Positions 32,601-39,690 of a stretch of 64,000 bases of DNA are shown here, piece by piece. The DNA comes from Myoxocephalus aenaeus (taxonomy: Eukaryota > Chordata > Actinopteri > Perciformes > Cottidae). How positions within the stretch are numbered: position 1 is the stretch's first letter; every line of letters starts with the position of its first letter. The stretch spans positions 1,459,001-1,523,000 of the forward strand of contig JBAMJR010000053.1 of NCBI GenBank assembly GCA_038501785.1. Direction: 5' to 3'. The notes under the pieces are model-generated. The model was not told the origin of the DNA, did no database searches, and was given only the letters and a program-made list of their open reading frames with translations. Both the position numbers and the translations under genes were made by a program.

Positions 32601-33425
32601 AATTCCTCACATTGGACCTCATGGAGGAAGAGTCACGTATTCTTATTTTAACTGTCTCTTTCTTGGTTGTCGTTTTTTCGTTTAGTCAAACAGGATGATG
32701 GCAACATAATTATGAAGTGTAATTTATACAGGGGTTTCAAACTCCTTCAAAGTAATGAAATATATAATCCATGAGTGAAAAACTCATTTTACAGGTACAG
32801 ATACTGTGTGAAGCTTTCTATAACAAAGGAAAGTTATTTATCGTAGTATAATATATTGTTTAGCTCATCTATTCAGAGTGCTAACCGACACTGACGGCAC
32901 CAAGGCTATTAAAGTTTAAAACAGTGTGACATGACACAATGATCTCTTCTGGCTAATGCAAATCAGCGTCCTTAAATCAACGTAGGAATTATATCCATTC
33001 GTCTCTTTTTTTCTCTCTCACATAGTCCTTTCTCCTTTCTCCAGAATCTGGTGATGTTCCTCAGCCTCATTGTTGCCTGGGGGATCCCCGACGTTCCCAA
33101 AACCATCGTGGAGCAGTTCAAACGGGAGAAGAAGCTCCTGGTCGACGTCTTCTTGCGGGAGGAGAAAGAGAAATTCCAGCTCATCCAGAGCCTCTTCTCC
33201 AAGGACAACACCCTCCACCCGGGCCGCCACACGCTCCACCCGAGCCACGGCTCGCACCTGCCGGGCCGCTTCAGCACCCTTCCCTCGGGCCCCACGCAGG
33301 GCTTGCTCGGAGAGGGAGGCGTGCCGAGGGCGAGGTGCCGGGCGGCCAGCTTCAGCCTGTTCACCGAGAACATTCCAGCGTCACCCGCAAACGAGAACGA
33401 GAGTTCCAAACACACGATGGTGTGA
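4683..33425 (+). CDS. ano2: Anoctamin-2-like Ca2+-activated chloride channel, 3' part (11 exons, overall span)
   Basis: Coding exons join as 4683-4757, 4988-5189, 6533-6644, 6798-6855, 6946-7046, 9891-10033, 16007-16159, 16843-16895, 17532-17710, 32036-32141 and 33045-33425: 1563 nt, 520 residues plus stop, every junction GT-AG and in phase. Anoctamins are dimeric ten-pass plasma-membrane proteins; ANO1 and ANO2 are Ca2+-gated Cl- channels. The Ca2+ site residues known from TMEM16A (Asn and Glu in TM6, two Glu in TM7, Glu and Asp in TM8) are all present: N175 and E179 in QNNIFEIG, E226 and E229 in PEYMEM, E258 and D262 in NNVIEIRLDAKKF (numbering of the visible part). ANO2 is preferred over ANO1 because of LILDEIYGAVA, SGMGKFSVI, FSKQYW and the terminal KHTMV, which resembles the PDZ ligand I recall for ANO2; ANO1 ends differently. 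I cannot tell which teleost paralogue (ano2a or ano2b) it is. The N-terminal cytosolic domain and TM1-2 are outside the window. Confidence 0.93.
4988..5189 (+). CDS. ano2: ano2 visible exon 2 (TM3 to TM4)
   Basis: 202 nt, phase 0 in and one base left over. Acceptor CTCCCAG, donor GTACAG. Encodes the end of TM3 (GVIVYRIT), an extracellular turn with a species-specific MSPDPETKS insert, and TM4 ([20 protein letters not shown], then EIYGAVALWLT). The donor splits the Glu codon of the following IPKTE motif. Base composition is clearly GC-richer than the flanking introns. Confidence 0.95.
5408..5640 (+). repeat. Dispersed teleost repeat, family 3 (copy 1)
   Basis: Contains GAGAAGATTGATACCACTC followed by GTTAGCTTAGCTTAGCAT and a GGAGGAAACCGTTAGC segment. 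The same words recur at 54830-54880 and, inverted, near 55040-55075, showing a dispersed family. I recognise the arrangement as common in fish introns, but I cannot assign it to a named class. Confidence 0.55.
5703..5760. repeat. Imperfect (TG)n microsatellite
   Basis: Roughly 29 TG units with C and T interruptions, followed by a short AG-rich stretch. Confidence 0.9.
6533..6644 (+). CDS. ano2: ano2 visible exon 3 (TM5)
   Basis: 112 nt; the acceptor TCTTTCAG at 6531-6532 restores the Glu codon of the IPKTE motif. Encodes IPKTETNFEERLILKAFLLK and MNAYAPIFYVAFFKGR, the conserved TM5 region. The donor GTGAGT is followed within a few bases by a short (GT)n run. Confidence 0.95.
6798..6855 (+). 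CDS. ano2: ano2 visible exon 4 (TM5-TM6 linker)
   Basis: 58 nt small exon. Acceptor TTTTGCAG, donor GTTCGT. Encodes FAGRPGNYVYVFNDYRMEE, typical of anoctamins 1 and 2 just before the ECAPGGC motif. Ends in phase 0. Confidence 0.95.
6946..7046 (+). CDS. ano2: ano2 visible exon 5 (TM6, Ca2+ site Asn/Glu)
   Basis: 101 nt, phase 0 in and two bases left over. Encodes CAPGGCLIELCIQLSIIMLG and KQLIQNNIFEIGIP. The AAC codon at 7021-7023 and the GAG codon at 7033-7035 correspond to the TM6 Asn/Glu pair that contributes to the Ca2+ site in the ANO1 structure. Donor GTAAGT is consensus. Confidence 0.95.
7151..7233. repeat. (CA)n microsatellite, about 41 units
   Basis: Uninterrupted CA repeat about 100 bp into the intron after visible exon 5. 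Confidence 0.95.
8331..8344 (+). promoter_or_regulatory. Possible CTCF-like motif
   Basis: CCACTAGAGGGCAG matches the degenerate CTCF core CCASYAGRKGGCRS at every position. It sits in intron sequence near 8.3 kb. Very similar words occur in dispersed fish repeats, so occupancy is unknown. Confidence 0.25.
8751..8829. repeat. (GT)n microsatellite, about 39 units
   Basis: Perfect GT repeat; a second one begins 93 bp downstream. Confidence 0.95.
8922..8987. repeat. (TG)n microsatellite, about 33 units
   Basis: Perfect repeat with the same strand polarity as the tract at 8751; possibly a segmental duplicate of it. Confidence 0.95.
9891..10033 (+). CDS. ano2: ano2 visible exon 6 (intracellular linker, TM7 Glu pair)
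   Basis: 143 nt; acceptor CCTGACAG, donor GTGAGT. Encodes a charged linker (KLKKLARALKDKGPAEKELE, EERPPQQ) and WNLDYALAPFEGLTPEYMEM. The linker is the part that varies most among anoctamins. GAA at 10018-10020 and GAG at 10027-10029 are the two TM7 glutamates of the Ca2+ site. The donor is followed within 15 bases by a (CA)n run. Confidence 0.95.
11621..11676. repeat. (AC)n microsatellite
   Basis: 28 perfect AC units. Confidence 0.95.
12100..12170 (+). repeat. Dispersed-repeat-like stretch
   Basis: Contains TTCAAGGATCCTTTATTGTC and TGCACAACGAAATGCAGT, words I associate with a widespread fish repeat. I cannot define its ends or its class from this single copy. Confidence 0.35.
13876..13917. 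repeat. (GT)n microsatellite
   Basis: About 20 perfect GT units directly upstream of a CpG-dense block. Confidence 0.93.
13910..14180. other. CpG-dense intronic block
   Basis: By eye this 270-bp stretch carries roughly 25-30 CpG dinucleotides, against very few in the surrounding AT-rich intron. Open frames cross it on both strands, but none has a recognisable product or paired splice sites. It may be an internal promoter, an enhancer or a methylation-protected island, or an old GC-rich insertion; the sequence alone does not decide. Confidence 0.45.
14598..14627. repeat. (CA)n microsatellite
   Basis: About 15 perfect CA units. Confidence 0.93.
16007..16159 (+). CDS. ano2: ano2 visible exon 7 (TM7-TM8, Ca2+ site Glu/Asp)
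   Basis: 153 nt; acceptor TCTCTCCAG, donor GTAAGC. Encodes IIQFGFVSLFVASFPLAPLF, ALLNNVIEIRLDAKKFVTEL and RRPVAVRAKDI. GAG at 16087-16089 and GAT at 16099-16101 are the TM8 Glu/Asp pair that completes the Ca2+ site. This is the most conserved block of the family, and I see no substitution at a key position. Confidence 0.96.
16764..16840 (+). repeat. (TC)n microsatellite serving as the polypyrimidine tract of exon 8
   Basis: 77 bases of uninterrupted TC repeat run directly into the AG acceptor at 16841-16842, with no unique sequence between the repeat and the splice site. Confidence 0.97.
16843..16895 (+). CDS. ano2: ano2 visible exon 8 (start of TM9)
   Basis: 53-nt microexon-sized segment; donor GTAAGT. 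Encodes IWYNILSGMGKFSVIIN, the ANO2-type version of the block before TM9, and joins in phase to AFVISFTSDFIPRLVY. Its whole pyrimidine tract is a (TC)n microsatellite. Confidence 0.95.
16896..17531 (+). other. ano2 visible intron 8
   Basis: 636-bp intron with a pyrimidine-rich 3' end (CTCTCTCTCTCTTTCTCTCC) before the acceptor GGAG. Nothing else recognisable. Confidence 0.8.
17532..17710 (+). CDS. ano2: ano2 visible exon 9 (TM9 and extracellular loop)
   Basis: 179 nt, phase 0 in and two bases left over. Encodes AFVISFTSDFIPRLVYQYMF, SQTGTMHGFIDHTLSHFNVS and NFKPGTAPQNLEQGNITVCR. The loop between TM9 and TM10 carries two possible N-glycosylation sequons (NVS, NIT). The donor GTAAAG is followed immediately by a (CA)n run. 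Confidence 0.95.
17717..17752. repeat. (CA)n microsatellite just after the exon 9 donor
   Basis: CA repeat with G interruptions, beginning within 10 bases of the splice donor. Confidence 0.9.
20130..20370 (+). repeat. Dispersed repeat family 1, partial copy (second half)
   Basis: Shares GAAGACTTGAAACTA, AAACTCATGTTTACGATGTT and a TCCCCCTGCTGGCCTTTAGA segment with related sequence on the minus strand at 28985-29100 and the + strand at 53380-53470. Ends are uncertain. Confidence 0.55.
21085..21104. repeat. (GATA)n short microsatellite
   Basis: Five AGAT units. Confidence 0.9.
23238..23314. repeat. (TG)n microsatellite, about 38 units
   Basis: First of three long dinucleotide arrays within 390 bp. 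Confidence 0.95.
23403..23449. repeat. (AC)n microsatellite
   Basis: About 23 units. It is complementary to the array at 23238, with an 88-bp spacer, so the two could pair. Confidence 0.95.
23553..23620. repeat. (AC)n microsatellite
   Basis: 34 units, followed by an AG-rich stretch. Confidence 0.95.
24500..24725 (+). repeat. Dispersed repeat family 1, partial copy (first half)
   Basis: Shares ATTGCAACCAGTGAACGGAA (53.2 kb copy: GTTGCAAACAGTGAACC), a GACTGTG(G/A)AGAAGTGAC block and CTGTCAATCACAAGGT with the copies at 53086-53345 and, inverted, 29140-29412. Confidence 0.6.
25496..25503 (+). repeat. Left target-site duplication of the hAT-like element
   Basis: GCCTACAG, identical to 27481-27488. 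Eight bases is the target-site length typical of hAT transposons. Confidence 0.85.
25504..27480. mobile_element. Non-autonomous hAT-like DNA transposon carrying a minisatellite
   Basis: Flanked by a perfect 8-bp direct repeat (GCCTACAG). Terminal inverted repeats: left end CAGCGGTCCCCAACC, right end reads inward as CAGCGGTCCTCAACC, one mismatch in 15. Unique sequence just inside the ends (CCGGTACTGG, TACCGGGCCGCACAGA, CGATCCATGGCGC) is of a type I know from hAT-family repeats in fish. No transposase frame is present, so it would depend on a helper. About 1450 bp of the 1977-bp body is a 30-bp tandem repeat. Confidence 0.88.
25771..27224. repeat. 30-bp minisatellite, about 48 copies, inside the hAT-like element
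   Basis: Unit GGAGTAGACTGGACTAAAGG followed by TTTAAGTTAN, where the last base is C, T or A. The repeat register is exact: every unit is 30 bp with no indel across the whole array, and variation is point substitution only (AAAG for AAGG, AAAT for AAGT, first base G/T/A). A half unit precedes the array (from 25756) and the last unit is cut at GGAC. The 5' units are the most diverged. Confidence 0.97.
27481..27488 (+). repeat. Right target-site duplication of the hAT-like element
   Basis: GCCTACAG, identical to the left copy at 25496-25503. Confidence 0.85.
28985..29412 (-). repeat. Dispersed repeat family 1, inverted copy split by an LTR element
   Basis: Read on the minus strand it starts ATAGACTGTATAAGAGACG, contains TTTGAAGCCTTGAG, GCCATCTTGTTTTTTG and GTCAATCACGAGGTAGCCCC, and ends near CCATAAACTCATGTTCACAA; the 53.1 kb copy has the same order. 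The first bases of the repeat continue on the far side of the retroelement (TCTATGG at 31867), so the retroelement inserted into it. Confidence 0.7.
29408..29412 (-). repeat. Target-site duplication of the LTR element (3' side)
   Basis: TCTAT, repeated at 31867-31871. Five bases is usual for Ty3/Gypsy integrases. Confidence 0.8.
29413..29740 (-). repeat. 3' LTR of the retroelement
   Basis: 328 bp, same length as the partner at 31539-31866. Differences by eye: A/G near 29508, C/A, T/C, C/T and T/G further right, and the outermost base at 29740 (G where the partner has A), which turns TG into CG at this terminus. Confidence 0.88.
29967..30320. repeat. G-tract tandem repeat, variable unit 31-48 bp
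   Basis: Nine or so copies of CTGGCTCTGGCACTGGGGAC plus a G-run of 5 to 22 bases and ACAC. Start-to-start distances are about 37, 42, 40, 31, 31, 38, 39 and 48 bp; nearly all length variation is in the G-run. The longest run is 22 G at 30261-30282. Confidence 0.95.
30318..30590. repeat. 42-bp tandem repeat, about 6 copies
   Basis: Unit ACTGGAGGAAACCCTGGAGG then GGACACTAGGGGGGAACGGGAC, coding 14 residues in the proline-rich frame on the minus strand. The last two units share ACTAGAGG for ACTGGAGG. Confidence 0.95.
30590..30970. repeat. 30-33-bp GC-rich tandem repeats, about 12 copies
   Basis: Two 33-bp units (GGCCGCGGGGCGGCGGCAAC...), two 30-bp units with AACCGGGACAGG, then about eight 30-bp units GGCTGCGAGGCGGCAGCGGA with GACACGGGGC. 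One unit is shortened near 30748. All other units preserve the reading frame. Confidence 0.93.
30970..31150. repeat. Pair of direct repeats at the gag-proximal end
   Basis: GGAGCCGGCAGGACACCGAC followed by TGACGGTGCAGAGGCAGAAA occurs at about 30991 and again at about 31091, a duplication with about 100-bp spacing. Confidence 0.9.
31539..31866 (-). repeat. 5' LTR of the retroelement
   Basis: 328 bp; in element orientation it starts TGTCATGCTGTTGG and ends CCTACACCTGACA. A TATTTAAA word about 180 bp in could be the core promoter. Confidence 0.88.
31867..31871 (-). repeat. Target-site duplication of the LTR element (5' side)
   Basis: TCTAT, matching 29408-29412. Confidence 0.8.
32036..32141 (+). 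CDS. ano2: ano2 visible exon 10 (start of TM10)
   Basis: 106 nt; acceptor ATCCCCAG, donor GTATGA. Encodes YKDYREPPWSSDAYTFSKQY and WCVLAARLAFVILFQ. KDYREPPW is a strongly conserved anoctamin 1/2 motif and KQYW favours ANO2. Ends in phase 0. The exon lies only about 170 bp beyond the end of the LTR element. Confidence 0.95.
32142..33044 (+). other. ano2 visible intron 10
   Basis: 903-bp AT-rich intron, ending in a pyrimidine-rich acceptor (CCTTTCTCCAG). No repeats or further exons seen. Confidence 0.8.
33045..33425 (+). CDS. ano2: ano2 terminal coding exon (TM10 and cytosolic tail)
   Basis: 381 nt including the TGA stop at 33423-33425. Encodes the rest of TM10 (NLVMFLSLIVAWGIPDVP), a charged helix (EQFKREKKLLVDVFLREEKE) and a low-complexity tail with three similar THLHP/TLHP-type stretches, ending ESSKHTMV. 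The TMV terminus fits a class I PDZ ligand (S/T-X-hydrophobic). The sequence VDW, usual at the TM10 end in the family, reads VAW here. The tail between the charged helix and the PDZ ligand does not align clearly with what I recall of mammalian ANO2. Confidence 0.94.
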   Translation, partial: NLVMFLSLIVAWGIPDVPKTIVEQFKREKKLLVDVFLREEKEKFQLIQSLFSKDNTLHPGRHTLHPSHGSHLPGRFSTLPSGPTQGLLGEGGVPRARCRAASFSLFTENIPASPANENESSKHTMV

Positions 33426-35119
33426 CACGCAACACACTCGGTGCTTCAGCACGTGCCCGGAGAACGCGTTTGCCCGAGTGATTCGGTCCTTGAATGTCTT
33501 AACCTGTGTCTGTTGTGTCCCGGTGTCTGACACAGTAGTTCTGTGTGATAGGCGGCATCATTTCAAACAATTCATTGGTCTCAGTGTGGTTGAATGTGTG
33601 TCGTCCCCACTGGTCGAACGAGCGTCTGCGTGTTGTTCCCACTTCCACCAACTGTTCGCCTGATAAAAGTGTTCACATTTTTTTTTTTTTAAATCAATGA
33701 TTTAGTGAGGCACACTTGCTTCATAGCGTAGACAAGCAATAATTACAGTATTAGTCTGAACAATCGAAGATTACAAGAACCTGGAAGAGACTGGAGATAA
33801 AGAAAGAACTGAGAACGAATGGACAGATGCAGTGATGAAGACTTAATCGACACAAAGGGATCGATGGACATGGGCTCATTACCATTACCAGGACTGTCAG
33901 AACGTTCCTGCTTCATGTGCTTACGCTCTTTTATGTAGCAGCTACGACACTTTTCAATACGTGGTACCGAAAGCACACATGAGCCTCCCAGGAGAGCGAA
34001 TCATTTTCCTTATACTACTTCCTGTGTTCCATCTGATTTATCTCCGTAGAATTCAGGCACTACTTTGAATCAATTTTCAAACTTTACTGAAATTGTCATG
34101 TTAGTCGATACACACGTCGTACTGCTCTACATGTTTGATGGACAGATGCACATGCCAATGTGGCGCGCGTTGCATGCCACTCATAGATTCTAGGCCGAGC
34201 TAGTTTTTAGAAATAGACTGCAAAGAAAATATGTTTTTCCCTGTTAGACATATGGACTTTACGGCTGTCAATTGAGTACAAGATGATTGACACTTAATAA
34301 CTTTGTAATGCAAAGAGAAAGCCCACTCTGTTGCAAACTGTGAATGGCAGTAAGCTAGAAATGATCTTATCATGTTATTACACTGTTTGTATTGCCATGG
34401 GAACAAATACTTCCCTGGGCAATCCTTCCTTCATTATGAAATAGACTGTGTACTCTGACATTCCTGCAGGTAAGTAATAAATCTGGGTGACTACTGCCCA
34501 AATAGAAGAACTGCGTGTTGCATAGAAGAACTTGCTGGTGTCGTGCAACCTCTCTCAGCCATGTTTGAAGTCTTTAGCTTTAAAAAACACAGACTTGTAA
34601 GCATATTTTATTTTGTACAGCTGGACCATCTATTTCTGACTGCCAAGCAGTCATTCTTATCCCTGATAGATCTGACCGATGTAATGTTTAGATAATAGAT
34701 AATAGCTTGTTAGCTAGCTAACATAGGCCGGCTTCAGTATTTGGTTGAGCTATTGCTGTATAGTTGTTAACAACTTGTTAGCATACTAATTCAATTAGCT
34801 TTTGCATGTTAAAGTAAAACTAAAATTGTAATTCCCAATTTTTGTGCAAGGAAATATAAGCTATAACGATATTGAACTAATGTGCATAATCTTCCATTTT
34901 TCGAGAAAGGATGAAGTCTTTTCTTTGGCAGAGGGTTCCTATGTTACGGAGATTTCCATGCCACATAATGGGAACATGACAAAGGTTGTATGTTCCCCAG
35001 TTCTACATACGTGCTCTACCGGGGTCCTTTGTTCCTAAGGTCCCATGTCCTAAGAGTCCTACCTTCCTCCAACCCATTCTCATTCCCAACTCGTCACATA
35101 GGGACACATGGTCAGGTCC

Positions 35120-35205
35120 TTATGGCATCACATAGGTTTAGGCAACAGAACTACTTGGTTAGGTTTCAGAAGAGCTTGTAGTTTGGGGTAAAATGAGTAT
35201 GTTAT
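35120..35205 (+). repeat. Dispersed repeat family 2 (copy 1)
   Basis: TTTAGGCAACAGAACTACTT then GGTTAGGTTTCAGAAGAGCT and TTTGGGGTAAAAT. The same order of words recurs near 48900-48965 and 53569-53645. Confidence 0.6.
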
Positions 35206-35439
35206 TGACAACCTGGGAATAAGAAAAGGCTGGTTCCTCAGCTCTATGTAGCAGGTAATGGGAACCTGAAAAAGATGTTCTCCACCTCTATTTACTTATT
35301 ATGACACGGGATATTGTGGTAACTCGTCAAAGGGAACAAAGCATGGATTTGAACATAGGACCCTGGGAAAATGAGTTCCTGACAGTATCAAACATTTTGA
35401 AAAGTTGACTTAATGTGTAACAGAATATTGCCTGGGTAA

Positions 35440-35935
35440 CTTAGGACCCTGGGCACATAGGACCTTGGAAACGTAAGACCCTGGAAACATAATAACTTGA
35501 AAACATAGGACCGTGGAAACATAATAACTTGGAAACATAAGACCCTGGAAAGATGAGAACTTGGAAACATAAGAACTGAAACATAGGACCTTGGAAACAT
35601 AAGACCCTGGAAACATAGGACCCTAGGAACATTCAACCTTGGAATCATAAGACCCTAAGAAGATAGGACCTTGGAAACATAAGACCATGAAAACATAGCA
35701 CCCTAGGAACATTCAACCTTGGAAACACAAGACTATGGGAACATAGGACCATGAAAATATAGGACCCTAGGAACATTTGACCTTGGAAACACAAGACCCT
35801 GGAAACATAAGAACTTGGAAACATAAGACCATGAAAACATAGGACCCTAGGAACATTCAACCTTGGAAACAAGACTGTGGGAACATAGAACCCTGGAAAC
35901 ATAGTACCTTGGAAACCTAGGACCCTGGGAACATG
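35440..35935. repeat. Degenerate 16-bp minisatellite
   Basis: About 30 variants of the word (A/G)GACCCTGGAAACATA. The marker word CCTAGGAACATT recurs at about 35622, 35702, 35766 and 35846, spacings of 80, 64 and 80 bp, all multiples of 16. Several overlapping minus-strand open frames are read-throughs of this repeat, not genes. Confidence 0.92.
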
Positions 35936-38900
35936 GATGCTCCCACTGAGTTTTGGGAGCAGGTGCTCGGAAATACTTTGTCAACTTCCGTGGTGACTTA
36001 TTGAAACAGTCATAGCCCTGCAGCCCACGAATATTAATATGAGATATGTCCCCCCTTTCTCTCTCAACAAGCCCACATAGTGCTGATTAGGTGGCTAGCT
36101 TTTTACTCAGGAAGTGGAAGCTACTTAGCTTAGCTTGCTAACCTTAGCGCTGATCCCCACTCAGCGCTTTTGTTCATGTTATTTCAACACCTGAGTCATC
36201 CACAGCTCACACACGCTCAGTGTTTGTCCTCCACTATAGAAAGAAGGGGAGCTGGCTAGCATTAGCTGTCTCTCTTTCATGGGTCCAGGCGAGGGTGTAA
36301 TAAATGACCAGACTGTCAAAACTCACAGAAAATGGTAGTCTTACGTATGTGTTCAAATCACAGATGGGACTAAGCCATGACTAACAATGTCAACCAATCA
36401 TCTGCCTGTGTGTCCGTGTGAATTCAAGTGATACTTCCAAGCCATTTTTTGTGCATACATTAGGTATGAACTTATCAGTAATGTCATGGTTAATCAGAGC
36501 CAAAAATTCCCCTGCAGAACACCTATGTAGGAGGCGCTACAAGGCATAAAGCTTGATTAAACTTAGATTTACTTTTTTTGGGAGGGGGGTAATTTCAATC
36601 AGACTAGTGCACAAGTCATAACAGACAAGTTATGCTGGTTTCTAAGCAAAAATACATTTTGATTTCAGTTCAACTTTACCCATGGATGTATCAAGACCCG
36701 GTAATAGTGTTTGGAAGAGTCAGTCCTGCCAACAAGACACAATGGCAGTCTTTTGGCAACAGCAAATGTCTGGAGTATGCACCGGGTGAGCAACTTTCTT
36801 TGGAATGAAGGCGCGCCATCTTGGAACATCATACCCAGTTTTTGTTAAGATTTTAACATGCTGTAAACCTTCAGTACTGTTTCAGAGGCCTTGTAACTGC
36901 TCTTGTATTTCCAATACAACACAAATATCTGTTTATTACGGACTCAGTGACATTTAACTTGAAATGTACTCATTGGACTTTAAGACTAGGACATTGTGAT
37001 GATAGTGGTGTTATGCTGGTTTCTGTCACTCAAGAAGAGATATGTTCATCCTGACCTGGTCTTTAACTTAATTAAGCTGTTGTAGAAGTTCCTAAATACA
37101 TGATTGTTAGATGGATTATGAAATGATTTATTTTTTACACGTTGTGTGATCTGTTTGCTTTCGTCTCATTGGTCTATTCTTTTTTTATTTTGAATTTTTT
37201 GGCCTGGCAGTCCTTGTGAGATTACCTGGCCAAAAGAAAAATCCTCAGAAATGAATAAACATACAACCAGTTTGACAGAAATATGATGCTTCAGGTACGG
37301 ATATTGAAATGTTTTTTTTGAATGGACTTCATATTTGTCATTATCTGAGGTGCCTGTTTTCTTTTTGTAGGCTTCTCTACTTAAAAAAAAACTCTGTCTG
37401 AACTCGGTTGGTCTTGCCTTGAAGTTTTTTGGTAACCAGTAGCCTAAACCAGGTGCACAGCAATGGGGGTCAAGGGATAAATCCTGCCAAAATCTACTGT
37501 TGTTCTTCCTGCCTTTTACATTACAGCTTTCCTTCTATGGGTATCCCGATATGGAAAGAAAACACAAGAGCAAGTGGACTGCCCATTACTTGTTAATCAT
37601 GCTAAATCAATTGTACAAATACACTCTTGATTAAACTGGGAAGCACTAATAAGATTTAAAGGCCTTTATCACCTGTATATTTTTTTCTGCAAGATGATGG
37701 AGACCAAAACAGAAATAATAAAAATAAAAAACAACAACAGTATGGTTACTTAACATGCATTTGACAACTCCATTTGGATGTTCACATTGTCTGCCAACTG
37801 CGTAAATAAACTGTTTTCTAATACAACACGATATGGTATCAGGGCTAAATATCTGAGAATATTTCTGCCATCTAACAGGTTACTTGATGCAGCTTTAAAT
37901 GTCTCATCCTCTGATTGAACCACTTACCACTACATCACACGGAGAGTTTTATGAAAGATGGATTCACGATGGGTAGGACTAAACTTTATACGAGTTAAGA
38001 TACCTCTTCTCCCATAAAGTCTCCTAAATCCATAAACTAGATGGCTAGAACTCAAATGTTTGATGCAATCAAGTAGAAAGTAGAATGAACTTCTACATAA
38101 ACATTTAATTGAGAAAGATGTTACAGATGACACAGGAATGTTCTGAGTATATGGAAACATGTTCTACTTCAAGTTTGAGAATCCTTTCTGATTTCTGGCT
38201 TTGAGAGAGAGCAGCTCATTGGTTGTACTTTCCTAGGCAATAATATGTTAGAATACTTCATTTAGTTGTGGTTCCCCTTTAATAAGCAAACTCAAAGTTG
38301 TTTCCCTAACATCAAGATACATTCAAACCGTTTTCCAAACAACTACCTCTTTTTGTGTTGTCTTTGAGTTGTAAAGTTTGTTGTACAGTCTGTAGTTGGG
38401 GTCCAGTTGCTGTGTCCACACTGACAGCCGTAAGAAACGGTGCCATGAAAGTTTTCATTTCAACGAAAGGCTTTATTTCAGTCAAGACAGCTGGGAGCGG
38501 CATGGGAGTTTTATTCTTATGGAGCACATGGATAAAAAAACCCTAAATGAATGAGCACCTGATTGATGCTCAGAAAACAAACAGCTTTTATATTCTGTGT
38601 TCTGGACAGAAGCCCTTCAAGTGTCTCCGCTCTGTTTAGTTTTAGAGCAACGGATGGCAGTGCTTCAGTAACACATTGGATATTTTTTATTTTTGTCATA
38701 TGCTGAACCAGTCTCATCAAAGTTAAAGAATGTATGTCATGTTGGTAACTGTGGAATTGTGTGTTTTTTCCTTTGAAGGCACCGAAAGGTTTTTATGTCA
38801 ACAATGCATGAAATAAGAAACAGAGTTTTCATACATTCCTTTAATTCAAGACATGATTTGCATCTTTTTGAACAGGTATGTTTTGCTGATGAGCACCACT

Positions 38901-39184
38901 GAATAACTAGTGAATTCTGAACGTTTGTTTTAATTTGAATCATTGTTGGTGCATATCACAGATGCGACCCAGATGATATGTTATGCTCGGAACCATGTTT
39001 TCATGATTTAGATTATTAAAAGAGGAAGAAAGCCCCCCTGGTTGTTTTTAAAATCATTAGGTTGAAAAGAAAAGAGGACAAACCTGTGACATGTACACAG
39101 TGCGTTGTGTTCAAGCTTTTATGAATTTTCATAAGAGCTGGAAGTGTGGAAATATAATGAATACGGTAGTTTGCAGGTTAGCTG
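35936..39184. other. No gene or element recognised
   Basis: AT-rich intergenic sequence with several GCTAGC/TTAGCTTAG words of the type found in fish repeats near 36.1 kb. No exon with paired splice sites and a recognisable product was found. Confidence 0.5.
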
Positions 39185-39690
39185 GCATTTTATGGTTTTG
39201 GAGGTACAAGAGCTATACAGCTTTAACTGTTTATTCATTACTTTAAGCTACGCTTTTGAACTGTTATTACTTTTAGGTAAGCGTTTTGACCATTTGTTTA
39301 TTACTTTGAGCTAAGCAGCTGAACCTTTATCCATTACTTTTAGTTTAGCGTTTAAACCTTTTATTCATTATTATTCATTATTCATTTGACTATTTGAACG
39401 GTGTTAAATAGTCAATTTTTATCCATTATTTTTATTATTATTATTATTTTTATCCATTCAATTTAGCTAACTGTACATCTCTGCTTGCTCGTTAACTATA
39501 TTTCAGTTAATTGCGACATGAAGTGTCCAAGTGTAGCAGAGTCAGTAAGTGAAAAGGTTTTTCTTGTTAATCAAAATGTAACTGCTACTTTTTAAATGTT
39601 AAAAGTTGAGCGACAAACTTTCAATGTACCCCCTGGAAACTGCATAAGTACCCTTTCTCGGGTACAAGTACCCCTGTTGGGAATCGCTGA
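39185..39690. repeat. Degenerate tandem repeat plus transposon-end-like sequence
   Basis: Four loose copies of a roughly 32-bp unit (TTATTACTTTTAGCTAAGCG-like) lie at 39230-39360, then AT-rich sequence, then a right end with GTACCCCCTGGAAACTGCAT and GTTGGGAATCGCTG. The last word resembles the inward-pointing end of hAT-type repeats; a matching left end was not found. Confidence 0.45.

Noticed and set aside
35388..35902. Several Phe-Pro/Val-Ser-rich minus-strand frames
   Set aside because: Translations of the 16-bp minisatellite in different frames.
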